Source: Goniomonas avonlea (Eukaryota; Cryptophyceae; Goniomonadida; Goniomonadaceae). Taken from it: DNA of 31,872 nucleotides. Position numbers and translations under genes: made by a program. This document shows positions 1-15,000 of this stretch, in pieces. A model generated the notes under the pieces. The model did no database searches. It was not told the DNA's origin and saw only the letters and a program-made list of their open reading frames with translations. The stretch's first letter is position 1, and each line of letters opens with the position of its first letter. The stretch covers positions 1-31,872 of the forward strand of contig QUTJ01031842.1 of NCBI GenBank assembly GCA_003573635.1. The letters are read 5' to 3'.

Positions 1-3000
1 ACTCACCAACGTTCACCCCGACCACTGTCACGCTCGTCGAGCCTGTCGCAGCTCCATTCGATGCGGCAACCGAGCTCCCACCTGGCCTGTCGAGCGAGAT
101 GGCCTGCGTCAGGCTCCCAGCCTGCAGTCCCGCGGTTACCCCCACGAGGCGGCTCGCAGAGACCCCGCCACCCGACTTGCACAGCACCGCAGAGTCAGAC
201 GTCCAGGCTGTGACCTCACACTGGCTTGTTCCAAAAAACCCGATTGCACTGGCACTGTGACTGTTCGAGCCAACAACTGTGACGCTTGTTGCTCCTGTCG
301 TCGGCGTGTTTGACGTCGTCATGGAGCTGGGCCTGGGGTTGTCAGCGGTTATCGTCAGCGTAAAGCTCGAATGAATCACTTGGAATGTTACAGCAATTGG
401 CAAGCACGCGCTGACACTAGTACTTGGCTTGAGTAGCAGGCTGCTTCCGGAGCCCCACTGTGTTTCATCTCCCGCACTTCCTCCCATACGTAGCTGGACA
501 CTCCAGTCAGAACCACCGAAATTAGAACCGACCACTGTGACCGACCCTGCCCCTGTGGCTCCGTGATTTGCACGAACGACACTGCTTGCTGAGACCTGAT
601 TGTAGGTCATCGATCCACTCAGTGACCTCTGGTTACCTTGGAGGGTGAGTGTCACAGCAAGGTTTACAGCTGAACCAACACCGCGTTTGCATTGGACCGA
701 CGTGTCTCCCAACCATGAAGTTCCTTCGCAACCAGTTCCCGCTTTGCCCACCCGAACAGATGCGCTGTACGCTGACTCACCAATGTTTGAACCGACTACG
801 GTCACGCTAGTCGACCCCGTTCTGCCTCCATTGACTGCGACAATTGAACTACCACCGCCAACATCGTATGTAACGGCCTGAGTTACACTCCCAGTTCGTA
901 GGGCCGCCGTCACCCCAATCATGCGATTTTCAGAAACTCCGGCATGTGACTTGGACCAAATCAAGGTCTCCGATGTCCATAAGGTGCTCTGGCCACCACT
1001 TCCAATCCGACTGCGGCCGCTCGCCACAACCTGACCTACATTGGTCCCAACGACAGTCACACTGGTTGCCCCGGTCGCTGCCGCATTCGATGCAGTGGAA
1101 GTGGGCCCCACTAAATCGATTGTCAAGAATGGTGTTGAGGTCCCGACGCGCACATCAGTTGTGGTGGCAAGCCAAGGAGAGCGAACTACAGCCATACTCG
1201 TTCGGCTGCGAATACTGGAGTCAGATGACCATTGAGTTGCTTCCCCAACGGTTCTCCCTGCTCGATCACGCGTGCTGGGATTCATCGCCCCGAGATTCGA
1301 CCCTACAACCGTCACAGTGGCCGCCCCTGTTGCCGCAACATTCGACACTCCAACGCTGCTACCCAGGGCTGTGTCGAAACTAATGCCCGAAGTCATCGAT
1401 CCGATGCCGGCTAGTAGAGTTAGCATGCTGGTTCTGGCGCTGGTGGCTCCTGCCACACGCCGGCACGCGAGCGACGAGTCGGACTGCCATACTGTGGCAG
1501 ACGCACCTGAGGCTCCGATTCTTCCGCGTTGGGTCCATCTCCCCACGCCAATGTTAGAGCCAAGAACAGTGACGCTCACCGTCCCGGTTGTAGCACTGTT
1601 GCTCATCATTGCACCGGAAGGCTCTTGGCCATCATACGAAGAAGCCACAGCAAGACTCTGTACAGCCCGTAGGCTCGTAACAGCAAGGACGCAAGACGAG
1701 CGTGCACCTGCCGAATTCTTTACACTGAGTGTGGTCTCTGAGACCCAGTGAGACAGCTCGCCACCGCTGCGTCGCAGCCGAACGCGTGACGACGGCGCAT
1801 CGGTCGGGTAGTTCCTGCCCACAATCGTGACGGTGGTGGCACCGGTCGCTTGCTGGTTCGTTCGCACGGCTGATGACAGTCCAGACACATCGTATGTCGC
1901 TGCGGTGGTGCTGGTGCTCACAAACTGCAACACACTAACTGCATATGTGACCCCACTCTTACTGCCAGCACTGCCTTTGCAGAGCAACGATGACTCCGCT
2001 ACCCAGCTGGTCGAAGCAGACCCAGTAGCACCCATGCGCGTTGTCGCACAAGACCGGCGATAACCAAAGTTTGCCCCCACAACTGTTACAGACATGGCTG
2101 CAGTCACAGGAGCATTGAGTGTAGAACGGTAGCTGCCACCAGTGTAGAGAAAGGCGTCGAGCATTGTCGCAGTAAGCATCGAGGCCGTCGCAGAAACAGA
2201 AAGGCTCCAACCCAAGCCTCGTGGTGCTTTGGCCCGGATCGCGGTCATTGACTCCCAAGAGGTGGCCTCGCTGTTCGTCAACCCCAGTGTCCCCGATGGG
2301 GTGCGGTCGACGATGCCGAAGTTGTAGCCAAGAATGGTGACAGATACGGCACCGGTCACCGGGCTGCACAATGGCACAGAGCTACTGATTTGGGGCCTAT
2401 TGAATGTGAATGACAATGTGGTGCTCGCATCCATGGACCCAGCAACGGTCATTCCAACGTATGGGCTGACTTTGGCCCTGATCCCAGCCACTTTACCCAA
2501 GACCGAGCTGTCGCTGGCCCAATTCGTGGCTTCAGATTGAGTGAACATGATGTACGCACGCCCAGATGCTTGTTGGGTGCCGTACGAGGAGCCGATCAAT
2601 GTCAAGGACGCACTGCCCGTCGTGGGACCGTTCGTTCCGGCAAGGGAACTGAGGGCAGGGTTATCAAAGGAACCAATTCTGGCTGCTGTCCCAAGCACGC
2701 GCAAGAGCGTCAGCACCATTGTAATCCCAGCCCGGACACCAGTAGATGATTTACAGGAGACAGAGCTATCCGCCACCCACAACGTGCCTTGGCAGCCTGA
2801 GCGATAAGCACGGATTTGCGAACTCGGGTCAGATAGACCCACATTGGAGCCCACGACAGTTACACTTGACGCGGCCGTCGCAGGTCCATTTCCCACGGCT
2901 GTTGCCACGGGAAGAATGAATGAGAGAGCCCGTGTCAACGATGACACTGCTAAAGGCACAGCAGTGACAATGACCGTGTGAAACACTGAAAGACCCGTCC

Positions 3001-6000
3001 CTAGCTTGACAGTGACGCAGGTGCCGGAACTCCAAATGCTTGCTCCGAGGTTTGTCCGAGCAAGCCGACCACGGCCACTTCGATCCGGGCTGAACAACAC
3101 TGAGCCAACGACAGTGACACTCACACTCCCCGTAGTCGGCGCGTTGGTGCTCAACGATGAACTGAGGACGACCGTCGCGTGGGTTAGAGCGGCACTCAGA
3201 GTGCAGCCGTTAGAGCTCACAGAGGCAGCAACAGATCGTAAAGAAGAGACGATTACGACCGGCTTGGTCAGGATGCAAGAGTCAGAGGTCCAAGCGGTGG
3301 TCTGCGCCGCAGAGCCTCCGATGCGGCCTTGGGCACTTGACGATGCAAGCGATAAACTGCTCCCCACAACTGTCACGCTGACACCCGCAGTAGCAACAGC
3401 GTTGGTCACCACAACAGCGCTTGGCTCGGACTTGTGGAACGAGACGACCTCAGACATGCTGCCAACATCGAGCGAGAGGGATACAGCCACGCGCATAGAA
3501 GACCCAGTACCCGCAAGCACCTTGCAGGCAACACCTGACTGCGAGATCCATTGTGTGGCTAAAGACAGTGAGCCGCCAAACGCAGATCTGGAACTGAATT
3601 CGTTGACTTCAAAGTTGGACCCAACAACGGTAACACTGACTGCCCCCGTCGGACTCACGTTAGAACGAACTCCGCTGCTAGGATTCGGGACGTTGAACGT
3701 GTGCACGTTAGTGGCAGAGCCACGAGAAAACGGACCCGACTGCCAAGACAGGGTCTGTGTCACGCCTCGTTGGGAGTGCCCGAAAGATGCCTTGGCTGGA
3801 ACGGCTGAGTCAGACACCCAAGTGGAGGCCTGAAAACTGCTTCGACCGAGTCGAGCACGACTGCTATGGCCAGCAGTGCCGACATTAGAGGCCACCACAG
3901 TCACACTCGTACTTCCGGTGGTGGCACAGTTCGTGCGAATCAAAGAAGTGGGCACTGGCGCTCCAAACGTGACAGACCTTGACAACGTGGAACGCTCAGT
4001 AGCAAAAGAGACCGCAACACTGATAAACGCTCCCACGGAGGCAGTAGTTTTGCACCCTAACGAAGAGTCGGACACCCAGCTGGCGACAATGGAAGCAGTC
4101 TGTGCGAACTGAGCATAGAAACTCCTGCTGCCACCAGCAAAGCTGAAACCGACAACCGTGACGCTGGTCGCACCGGTGGTCGGGACATTTCGTGCTGCAA
4201 CAGCCACAGTGCGGACAGAATCGAACGATACCTGCAAAGTCAGAGATTGGACAGCTGCGTAAAGGGTCGCGAGGCATGTAAGACTGGAACTCAATCCCAG
4301 GACAGAACGTCCGGATATCGATGACTCAGACCGCCATGTCGTCGACTCCACAGCGGTGCCCGCTCGCCCAATCCGTGCTTGTGTGCTGTAGCCAGTACCT
4401 CCCATGGTCGAACCGACGACCGTCACACTTGTTGCGCCCGTTGCAGCTCTGTTGGTGGCAAGGGCGGAGCTGGCACTGGACCAGTCAACAGTCACCCCCC
4501 TGGTCAAGCTCCCGGTTTGCAGCCCCGTCGTCACGCCAGCAAGCCGACCACGAGCTACACCTGCAGCCGACCTGCATCGTACCGAAGACTCTGAGATCCA
4601 CACCGTGACCAAGAAAGCACTGCCACCAACACGGCCACGGCTGGTTGGCGGTACTAAAGCCAGGTTCGAGCCGACAACCGTGACACTCACCGACCCCGTG
4701 GCGGCAGAGTTGGTGCGCATGGCCGAGCTTGCGGACGTAACGTCAAAAGTCATGGGCGTGGTCAAGGAAGTGTGTGAGTGGCCAGCTGTCACAGCAAAAC
4801 TCCGGCGGTTGCCCATTCCAGAGCTCCACCCTCCACGGACGCTGCTATCACTTGTCCACATGGTAGCCTCTCCCCTACTCCCAGACACCCGCCCACGCGC
4901 GCTCCAGTCGCTTAGCCCAAGATTCGACCCGACAACGGTCACACTCACCGCGCCCGTGGCACCTGTGTTGGTTCGGACGACACTGCTGATTCCTCCACTA
5001 TTGAACGTGACTGCCTGAGACTGGGTTCCAACCCCACGTTGTACTGTCAGTCCGGCTGCAGAGAGAGAGCCGACACCTCGACTTCGCTTGCTCACGATTG
5101 TCGTCGAGGAACGCCACACGCTGCTCTGGGATCCCGTCCCCTTGCGCCCAGTTCGCACTCGTGCGCTGTACGCAGCTCCACCGACGTTGCTCCCAACCAC
5201 AGTCACGCTGACAGACCCCGTCGCGCCTCCGTTTGTCCCAACAACCGAGCTCGCACCGGACCAGTCGAACGTCACTCCTTGTGTGACGCTCCCAGCCTGC
5301 AGGTACACTGTCACAGCACCGGATCGAGTTGCGGCCACCCCGGCGTCCAACTTGCACGTCAATGATGACTCCGACGTCCAAGACGTGGCATCGCACGCAC
5401 TCCCCAATCGCCCGCGCGCGCTTGAAACAGTTTGTGCAAGGTTTCTGCCAACGACGGTCACGCTTGCTGCTCCAGTCATTGCAGCATTTGTGCGCGCAAC
5501 TGTGCTTGGACCAGGACCGTCGAGAGTCAGCGAGAGAGTCAAGCTGGATGCTTGGGCGTTGACAGTCAGCCGCACAAGGAGCCCCGTGCGAGCACCCGCA
5601 CTGGGCTTTCCATGGATGCTGCTGTCTGCTGTCCATGACGAGGCCTGGCAGCTACTTCCTCCAACCCGTTCGCGAGCACTCCCACGAAAACGAATGTTTG
5701 ATCCAATAACTGTCACACTGCTCGCACCGGTCGGGCCCCCGTTAGTCCGCACGGCAGCACTCGCAGTCACAGCGGTGTATGTGACAGACCGAGACAGAGT
5801 CCCGAGCCCAGTTTGCACAGTCCAAGCGACTGTGCCCGTAAAAGCGACACCAGCAGCGTGCTTGCAGGCCACAGCCGAGGAGGACACCCACGAGGTACTC
5901 GAGCTGCCCGACCCGGCCGGTCGCGCCCGGTTGCTGTGACTCGACTCCCCCATGCCAAAACCAACCACTGTCACACTCATTGCCCCAGTCGCAGCTCCAT

Positions 6001-9000
6001 TCGTCACAGCGAGGGCACTGCCACCGGACCAGTCGAAGGTCATCCCGTGAAGCATGCTGCCGCCGCCCGCCCTTCCTCCTGTTGTCACGCCAACAAGCGT
6101 ACGCGCACTGGCTCCAATGGCCGATTTGCACACCACTGACGACGCCGACGTCCACAATGTGGCCTCGGCATGGCTCCGACCTAATCGACCGCGTGCGCTT
6201 GCCGCTGTCTGAGCAAGGTTCGAGCCGACCACCGTGACGCTCGACGAGCCCGTAGCACCCACGTTCGCATGCACCACGGAGCTGCCCACAGAAGCGTCGT
6301 AGGTCTGTGTCCGAGTCAGAGTGCCGACTCCGCTGAAGACAGTCAACCCGGCCAGCGTTAGGCTGCCGACTCCGGCCGATTGCTTGCACACCACAGTGCT
6401 GGAGGACTCCCATGCGGTGACGGTGCACGCGGTCCCTGCCGTTCCGATCCGCACGCGCGTGCTGTGAGCTGGCTGACGCACGCTCGAACCGACCACTGTT
6501 ACACTCAGCGCCCCAGTCCCAGCTCCATTGGTTGAGACAACTGAGCTTCCACCGGATAAATCAAACGTCAAGGCCAACAGGAAGCTGCCAGCTTGCAAGC
6601 CTGTTGTCACCCCAAGCGGCCGATCCGCAGACACGGACAAGGCAGCCTTGCACTGCAGGGAAGAGTCAGATCGCCACGAGGTCACCTGACATCCAGATCC
6701 TGCAAGACGCCCCCTAGCGCTCCGCGCACTTTCGGCAATATTAGATCCAACAACGGTCACAGTGGACGAGCCCGTGGAAGGAGCATTGCTGCGCACGAGG
6801 GTGCTCGGCTGAGGCCCGTCGAAGGTCACAGCGTGACTTTGACTGAACGCACGAACCGCAAGAGAGACTGATGCAGACAAACAGACACCCACGCCCGCTC
6901 TCCCCTTGCCTCGAATGCAGGAGTCTGAAGTCCAGACCGTGGTCTCTCCCGCGCTTGCACCTGCTCTGCTTCGCGAGCTGAAGTCCTTCGTCGCGAGGTT
7001 CGACCCAACAACAGTCACACTGTTCGCCCCGGTAGACCCGCCTGCGTTGGTTCGCACAGCGGAGCTCGGCACGGCACCATCGTAAGTCATGGCCCTCGAC
7101 CTGCTGCCTACGGTGCGTGCTACGGTCACCGCATGTGCGCAGGAGGAGGTCATGCCTGCCAACACCTTGCATGCCAGCACTGTGGTGGACACCCACGAGG
7201 TGATCGATCCCCCTGTCATCAGTCGATTCCGGGTGCTGTACGCTGACTCTCCGATCGAGGAGCCAACCACTGTCACACTTGTTGACCCCGTCGCAGCCAC
7301 ATTCGTGGCGACGACCGAACTCGCTCCGGACAAATCACACGTCAGGCCAAGAGTCAGAGTTCCTTGATGGGCCCAGGCAGTGACAGCAACAAGCGAATGC
7401 AAAACGCCTGCACGTGCCTTACACCGCACCCATGAGTCGGATGTCCACAATGTCGACTCGGAAGCAGTCCGCCCAAGACGAATCCATGCGCTTGGTGCGG
7501 CCTGAGCAAGGTTCGATCCGACCACCGTCACGCTGGAGGCTCCCGTGGCACCACTGTTGGCCATCGAGAGAGAGCCTGGACTTGGATTGGCAAACGTCAA
7601 TGATAGAGTGAGGCTTGCATGGCGGTTGTCAAGCGTCACAGCTAACGAGAGACTGTTGCCAACTCCCAGACCACTCTTGCACCGAACGCTGGAGTCTGAT
7701 GTCCAAAGTGAGGTGTGCACCATGCTTCTGCCGAATCGGCTTTGGGAACTCGAAGCGCCGAGATTGGAGGCCAGGACAGTGACGCTTGTGCCACCCGTTG
7801 TGGGCACATTGGTGATCGAGATGGGCCCTACACGGCCAAATGTGAAGGCCCGAGTCAAACTGCCCGGTTGCATGAGCACAGTGAAGCCCATCGTCTGCAA
7901 GGACAAGTAACCACGGCCAGCTTTGGCTCGAATACTGCTGTCGGAAGTCCACGACGTCGACGTACTCTCGAATCCTGTACCTCCAGCGTGAAGTTTTACG
8001 CTCCAGAATCCACCGAGGTTTGAGCCCAGAACCGTAACACTTGCCGAGCCCGTAGATCGAATGTTGGTGCGCGCAATTCCACTGCCTTCAGGGAATGAGT
8101 AAGAAAAGACAGCGAGGAGGGACCCCGGCTGCTGCCCTGAGGTGACGACACATGACCGCGCTCTTCCAGCTCTCTGGACAGATTTCGCAACAACAGCAGA
8201 GCTGGACACCCACTGTGTGGGTTGGGTTGCACTGCGGCCAACGCGAGCGTGGCTGCTGCCCTCTCGACTGCCAATGTTGCTTCCGACCACTGTGACGCTC
8301 GTGCTACCGGTCCCAGCCAGATTGGTCCTTACAGGCCCACTCAGGGCCAACGAATCATACGTGAGCATCGCCGTTCCGGTTCCGGGTATCCCGGGGAAGG
8401 CATTGCTGGCGATAACGCTCCGAAGGCTTCTGAGCCCCGGGCTCACCTTACACTTCAATGTGGACTCCGCTGCCCAGAGTGACTCCTGGGCTCTCGTGCC
8501 CGCCGGTCGCAGTCTTTGGCTGTGGTCAGAGCGGCCATGGCTGAATCCAACGACCGTCACGATCGCCGAGCCGGTCCCGGGAGCATTCATCTGTTGACTG
8601 GCCCAACTAGGCCTCGGGGCCCCATACGAAAAAAACGCAGGAAGGGTTTGGACAGCCCTGTAGTTGCTCATCCAGATGCCGTGGGAGGTCTCCGAGCCTT
8701 GCACAGTTTTACAAAACACCTGTTGATTGGAGATCCATCGGGACGCCTCACCGCTCGTGCGACCAGCGTGCGACCACTGCGTGAGGTCAAAGACACCCAA
8801 GTTGGCTCCGATAAGTGTCACCCACACCGCCCCCGTGGTCGGGGCGTTCACTCGCATCAGGCTACTGGGAGGAAGGTGGTCAAGGGAAAATATTCCCACG
8901 CGTGTTCCAACTGAGCCGAGGCCCAGGGAGACGACCATTCTGTGGCCTCTGTCTCCGAGGGTATGCTTACATCCAAGTGCGGTGTCTGAAACCCATGGAG

Positions 9001-12000
9001 ACACCTCGTCTGCACTATGGGAGGTGCGGACGCGGGGGCTCTTTCGATCCGCCCCGAATCTTGACCCGAGCACAGTGACGCTGAAGGAGCCTGACACGGG
9101 CCCGTTGGTGCGGTGCGCATGAGTCACCTCAGGGCCATCGTGCGAGAAGAGCTGAGTTATACTCCCAGAAAGTAGTGCGATGGTTGCCACCACTGGGTGG
9201 GGATACCGGGAAGTGGAGATAGATTTACACCGCAGATTCGAATCAGACGTCCAGACAGTCGTTGCGGAACCGGACCGCCCTAAGTGAGAGCGTGAACTGT
9301 GAGTGTGGGTCCCGAAGTTACTGCCAACCACAGTGACACTGACTGCGCCCGAAGCAAGCCCGTTGGCTCGCAGAATCGCACTTGGAGCTACACGATGGAA
9401 GCTAAATGTCGCCAAGACAGTGACGGGACCCACCAGCACGGTCAGACCCATGCTTAGAGCAGAAAACGGACTCACGGTTTTGCTCCGAATTGTCGAATCC
9501 GCGGTCCAGACAGTCGCCTGCCAAGCGCTCGCGCCCGCGCGCAAACGAGCACTGAAATCAACATGAGCGAGACCGCGCCCGACCACTGTCACACTCCGTG
9601 CCGCGGTTCCCGCTACATTCGAGGGCACACCACCGGTGGGTGCTGCAACGTAAGTCAGGGCCCTTGTCAAGCTTGGTTTGCCTACAACGGAAAGTGCGAG
9701 CACAAGGCCGTAGCCCACGCCAAATGCGTGGCGGCAATGGACAGATGACGCCGAAACCCAGCGGGTGGCCTCACCGCCACTGCCTCTGATCTGATGGACA
9801 ATGGTCCAGTGAGCCCTGACGTTTGAGCCAACAACTGTCACCGACGCAGCTCCCGTGGCTACAGCGTTCATGGACGCAAACGAGGTCGTGGCTGGGACGT
9901 CGTGCGTCATGAACAGGACTGAGGTTGCCACGCTGTTGCCTACTGTCCCCCAAATACCAACCGTGGTCGCTCCCCAACCATGCTTGCCGCGAACGGCTGA
10001 GTCTGATACCCACGAGGTCGCAGCAAGCCCTGACCCACCCAATCGAAGCACAGCGCTCCACGAAGTACGCCCAACGTTGAAGCCTACAACAGTGACACTC
10101 GTGGCACCCGTGGCGGCAGCGTTGCGAGAGACTCCAAGGAGGACACTGCCAAAGCTGAAGGCGAGTGTCGCTGACCCAGGCCTGACACCTGCAGTGAGTT
10201 GCAAGGCCTTGACTCCCAGCAAACCGTGTAGGCTCTTAGTCACGACTGCTGAGTCAGATTGCCAAAGAGTTGCTGCAACACTGGACGAGTGGGTGCGCGC
10301 ACGGGCGGAGGAGCCCGCCTGACCGACATTTGATCCAACAACAGTGACACTAGAGGCCCCAGTCGTTGCCACGTTGGTTGACACCAGGCTGGATGGAGCG
10401 GGAGAATCGCAGGTCAGGCTCTGGGTCATGGTTGAGCGCTGGAGTGCGACCGTACAAGCACCCACTCTCGAGGCGATGTGTCTGGCCTGTTTACCCAGCA
10501 AGGAGGTCGTTGAAACCCAGGATGTCGCCATGGCACCGCTCGCTGTCGCACGGTTCCTGCTTGAGTACTGCAGCGAGCCCAGGTTCGCCCCGACAACAGT
10601 CACACTCATGGAGCTAGTAGCCGCGGAATTCTGGCGTACATTGCTGCTTGAGGTTGGGGCGTCATGAGAGAACGCCCTCAAAATTGTAGTGAAAATGTCC
10701 ACTGTCACAGCCAGGGTCAGAGATGAGCCCACACCCTGGCTTGACCGGCACCGAATCGTCGTTTCTGCAGTCCAAGCGGTCGTTTGGGACGCGGTGGCAC
10801 CCAGTCGAAACCTGAAGTTTTCTGGAAACGCAAAGCCCACCAGTGTGATACTGATTCCAGAGGTGCTGGGAGTGTTTATGATGACGCCAGCAACAACCAG
10901 GTCGTGCGTGTAAGCATTGGAGACAGTTGAGATATGGAGCCCGGCTGTGACGATGTAATTGTGACCGGTGTGCAAGGATGGGAGATGACACCGGAGCGCC
11001 GACTCGGATCTCCAATCAGTCGCCTTTGCTGCAGTCGCGAGGAAGCGTGTCCGAGCACTGGTGTCAGTGGCCCGCATGCTGACCCCGACCACTGTGACAC
11101 TAGTACTGCCAGTGGTCACGGTATTGGTGGGACCAATGCTACTCGCAGCAGTCAAGTCGAAGGTAAACACGCGCGTGATGCTTTTGACTGCAGTCACTTC
11201 AGTCACCCGAACGTCCCACATGAAGGAGCTTCCTGAGACTGATTTACCCCGGAGGGCGGTCTGTGACAGCCAGGCTGTCGCGGCAAGCCCGCTGCGTCCT
11301 GGTCGCGCTGTTTGGGTACTCCCCGCTGACCCGAAACTGGAGCCGGTCACAGTGACACTCGCAGCTCCCGTCGACGGGCGGTTGACTCCGACTTGAGACG
11401 TCACAAAGTAATCGTGGTACGAGTGCACACGTGTTCGAGTCACCAAAATGTCAGCACCAAGTGTCAGAGCCGAGGGCGATTGCCGACTGTCTCCCATCGC
11501 AACTCTGCAGCGGACAGCTGAGTCGCTGACCCAAACTGTGGCCGGGGCGCCGGTCCGCCCAGGGCGGACAGCGAGGCTGCTGTCAGTCTGGCCCATGTTG
11601 AACCCGACCACAGTGACACTTGCAGCCCCAGTTCGAGGCAGGTTACCAATGGCGATGCTGCTGAGAGCGAAGATACTGTAAGTCTGCGAAAGGGTTCTCG
11701 TTCCGGCCTGGACGGCCGCCGACACGCCAAGAAGCCGCCCGCGGAGGACCCCCCGGCTCAGTTTGCAGGCAATAGTTGAACTTGACGCCCAAGTCGTGGC
11801 GTCGCAGCCAGAATGGCCAACACGCACTCGCTGGCTCTCATCAACGGCTTCAACGTTTGATCCAATAATGGTCACGCTCAGTGCCGCAGTGGCGGGGGTG
11901 TTGGTACCAACCGTGCTCGAAGGCCGGGGCGAAGGAAACGAAAAGGAGTTCAGCGTTGTATCAGGCTGCATCTCAAGAGTCAAGGCGGTCGCCCGACGAG

Positions 12001-15000
12001 CAAGCGATCCGGTGGAAGCCTTGCAGCGAACTTGACTGTCGGAGACCCATCGGGTCGACGTCGGCGCAGTCGCACCGAACCGAGCTCGAGGACTGAAATC
12101 GTTTGCAGCAAGGTTTGCTCCCATTATGGTGACCGAAGCGGCGCCAGTCGTCGGTGCATTGAGCGCGACTGAGAACAGTCCTTCGTACGTCAGCATGTTG
12201 GTGGCCGAGACCGTCTCAACCAAATTGACACTAACTGAAACGTGCCGGGTTCTCCACGTTGACACAGGAGCACGGCATCGAAGCGCAGACTCGGACACCC
12301 ATGGTGTCGCAGTCGCATGCGTGCGCCCGAATCGGGCCCGTGCGGTCCTCGCATTGCGCTGGAAATTCGAGCCAACGACAGTGACGGATGTTGCTCCCGT
12401 GGACGGCGCGTTTTTTGTGACAGATACCCGGATAGTTTGTGGCTCAAACGAAATCGCCCTGAACTCGGTTGCGAAACGGGTGCCTATAGTTAAGATCGTC
12501 GCGAGGCTGACGACTCCCAAGTTACCATGGACAAGCTTCGAGTGCAGCGTAGTGTCTGAAATCCAAACCGAGTTTGGGGTCGGTGATCCTCCGATAGCAG
12601 TGGAAGGGGACCAGTTGACGAGGCCAAAATCAACGCCGACGATGGTGACAACGACCGCAGCGGTTGCAGGACTGTTGGCACGAGAGGCGAGGTCGAGGTG
12701 AGGATGGTATGAAAATGTCTGCGAAATGGAGCCAGCGACAATGACGCTGATAGCGACAAGTTGGTTGAGCGAATACCCGGAGACGGTTTTGCAGACAACC
12801 CAAGTCTCTGATGTCCATCTTGTCGCTGAGCCTGCGCTCTGCCCAAAAGCGGAGCTCTTACTCCCTTGGTCTGCAGCAAAGGTGGAGCCCAAGACCGTGA
12901 CCCACAGGCTGCCACTGACCGGGGAGTTGCTCCGAATAACTGTCGTCGGTGACGGGATGTTATAACAAACTAGCGTCTGTCTTGACTCGAACAGCCTCGC
13001 CAGCGTCACCATTACCACCAGCGAGGGGCGAGAGCTCTGTCCCGCTAACGCGCGTAAGGAGGAGTCGGCCACCCACAAAGTGGCGCCCTGGCCACTGCGC
13101 CCAAGCCGTACCCTCGCACTTCTGTCGTACATCCCCAGGTGCGCTCCGAGGACTGTGACAGAGGTCCCCCCGGTGGCGGGGGCGTTGCTACGCAGCGAGG
13201 AGCTCGGGGTTGGCGCGTTGTAAGAGAACAGGGTGGTGTCAGTGTTGCGCTCACGATCCACGGACAGTGTCACCTGGAGAGTCCCACCAACTCCTGGATG
13301 TTGTTTGCATCGCATGTGGGTATCAGACACCCACCCTGTCACACCGCACGCGGTCCGCCCCAATCGTACAGAAAAGGTCCTGCGGAACTCGCCATAATTC
13401 CGTCCTAGCACAGAGATGCTGGCCGTGCTTGTGCCTGGCGAGTTGGTTACTCGAGTGGCAATGGCCAGATCCCAGGTGAAGGGCAGCGTGAGGGTCCCCA
13501 AGAACTTTTCTGAAGTGGCTCGGGCACTGGTCACAGCGATTGACTGCGCCTTGAGCAGCTGGATGTGAGTCCGCCCTCGCACCGACGTCTCGGACACCCA
13601 CAACGTGGACTGCCATCCAGAACCTCCCAGCCTGACGCGGGCTGACCTGGCTGAACCACCCGTGTTGGAGCCGAGGACTGTGACTGACGCAGCTCCCGTT
13701 GCTGGGCCGTTGGTGCGGACTGGTGAGCTCGGAAGCACGGTATCGTAGTAGGAAAACAAGTTTGTGTGGCTTCCAAAGGCCCTGGCAACTGTGGATAGAG
13801 CACCGCGGCGGAGCTGCGTACCAGGTGGCGTACGGCCGCGAACGGCCGATTCCGAAATCCATCGGGTGCTAGCCGATCCACTGCCTCCAACCCGACCACG
13901 ACCACTAGGGTCAAAAATCCCGTGACTCGAACCGACCACAGTCACGCTCGATGAGCCAGTTGAGGGTCGGTTAGTGCCTCCCCACGATGAGATCTCCGGG
14001 CGGTTTGCTGAGATCACCTGGGTGAGTGAGCCCGTCTGAATTGCAGTTGTAACTGCCGCGACTCTGTTCCAGATGCCTCTCACGCCGCTCACCGACTTTG
14101 TCAGCATCGAGGACTCCGACACCCAAGCTGTGTTCGGGTTTAGGCTTCCAGCGTGGCGTGTGCGACTACTTGGTGCCCACATTCCCATGTTGAACCCGAT
14201 AACGGTGACGCTGGAAGAGGCCGTGACTGGAACATTTGTGGGAACCGTAGTACTCAGCTGCGGCCCGTCAAAGGAAAACTGTTCAGTTGTGGTGCCGACT
14301 TCATCGGAAAAGGTCACACTGATGCGCAAACGCCCGTAGACACCCGGGGGCTGCTTGCACGCAACGGACGAATCAGCTTGCCACCGGGTTCCTGAGGAAC
14401 CGGTCAGTCCTGGTCTCATCCGCACTGTAAAGTCTTCCTCGGCAAAGTTTGCTCCCACGACCGTGATGCTGAAGGTGCCCGTAGCAGCCAAGTTCTGCAC
14501 GGCGAGGACGTACCCGATACAGTATGTGAACTGGCGAGACAAAGTCCCCATAAAAAGGACATGATCTGTGATGGCAATGGGAAGGTGAGAGTGCATGACC
14601 CATGACTTTTTGCACATCAAGGCAGAATCAGATCTCCAGCCAGTCTGGTCCGTTCCTGTGGGACCCACCCTCGCCCGACTACTGTAGCCACTTGTTCCAA
14701 CATTGCGACCAAGCAGCGTCACACTCACAGTGCCAGTCACAGCAAAGTTTGTACGGACGAGGCTACTGGCGACATTGAGAATGTACGACCAAACACGAGT
14801 GATGGTACTCGTCGTCAGTGCATGAACTGTCCAGGAAGCGCCAAAGAGGAGGCGGTTGCCGCTGCCAGCTTTGCCCACCACTGCTGTGTCAGAGACCCAG
14901 GTGCTCGATTCTGCCGTGGTGGGTCCTACCCGAAGTCGGTGACTGTATCGTGCCTCACCCAGATTCGTGCCGACCACTGTGACACTCGTGGCCGCAGTCC

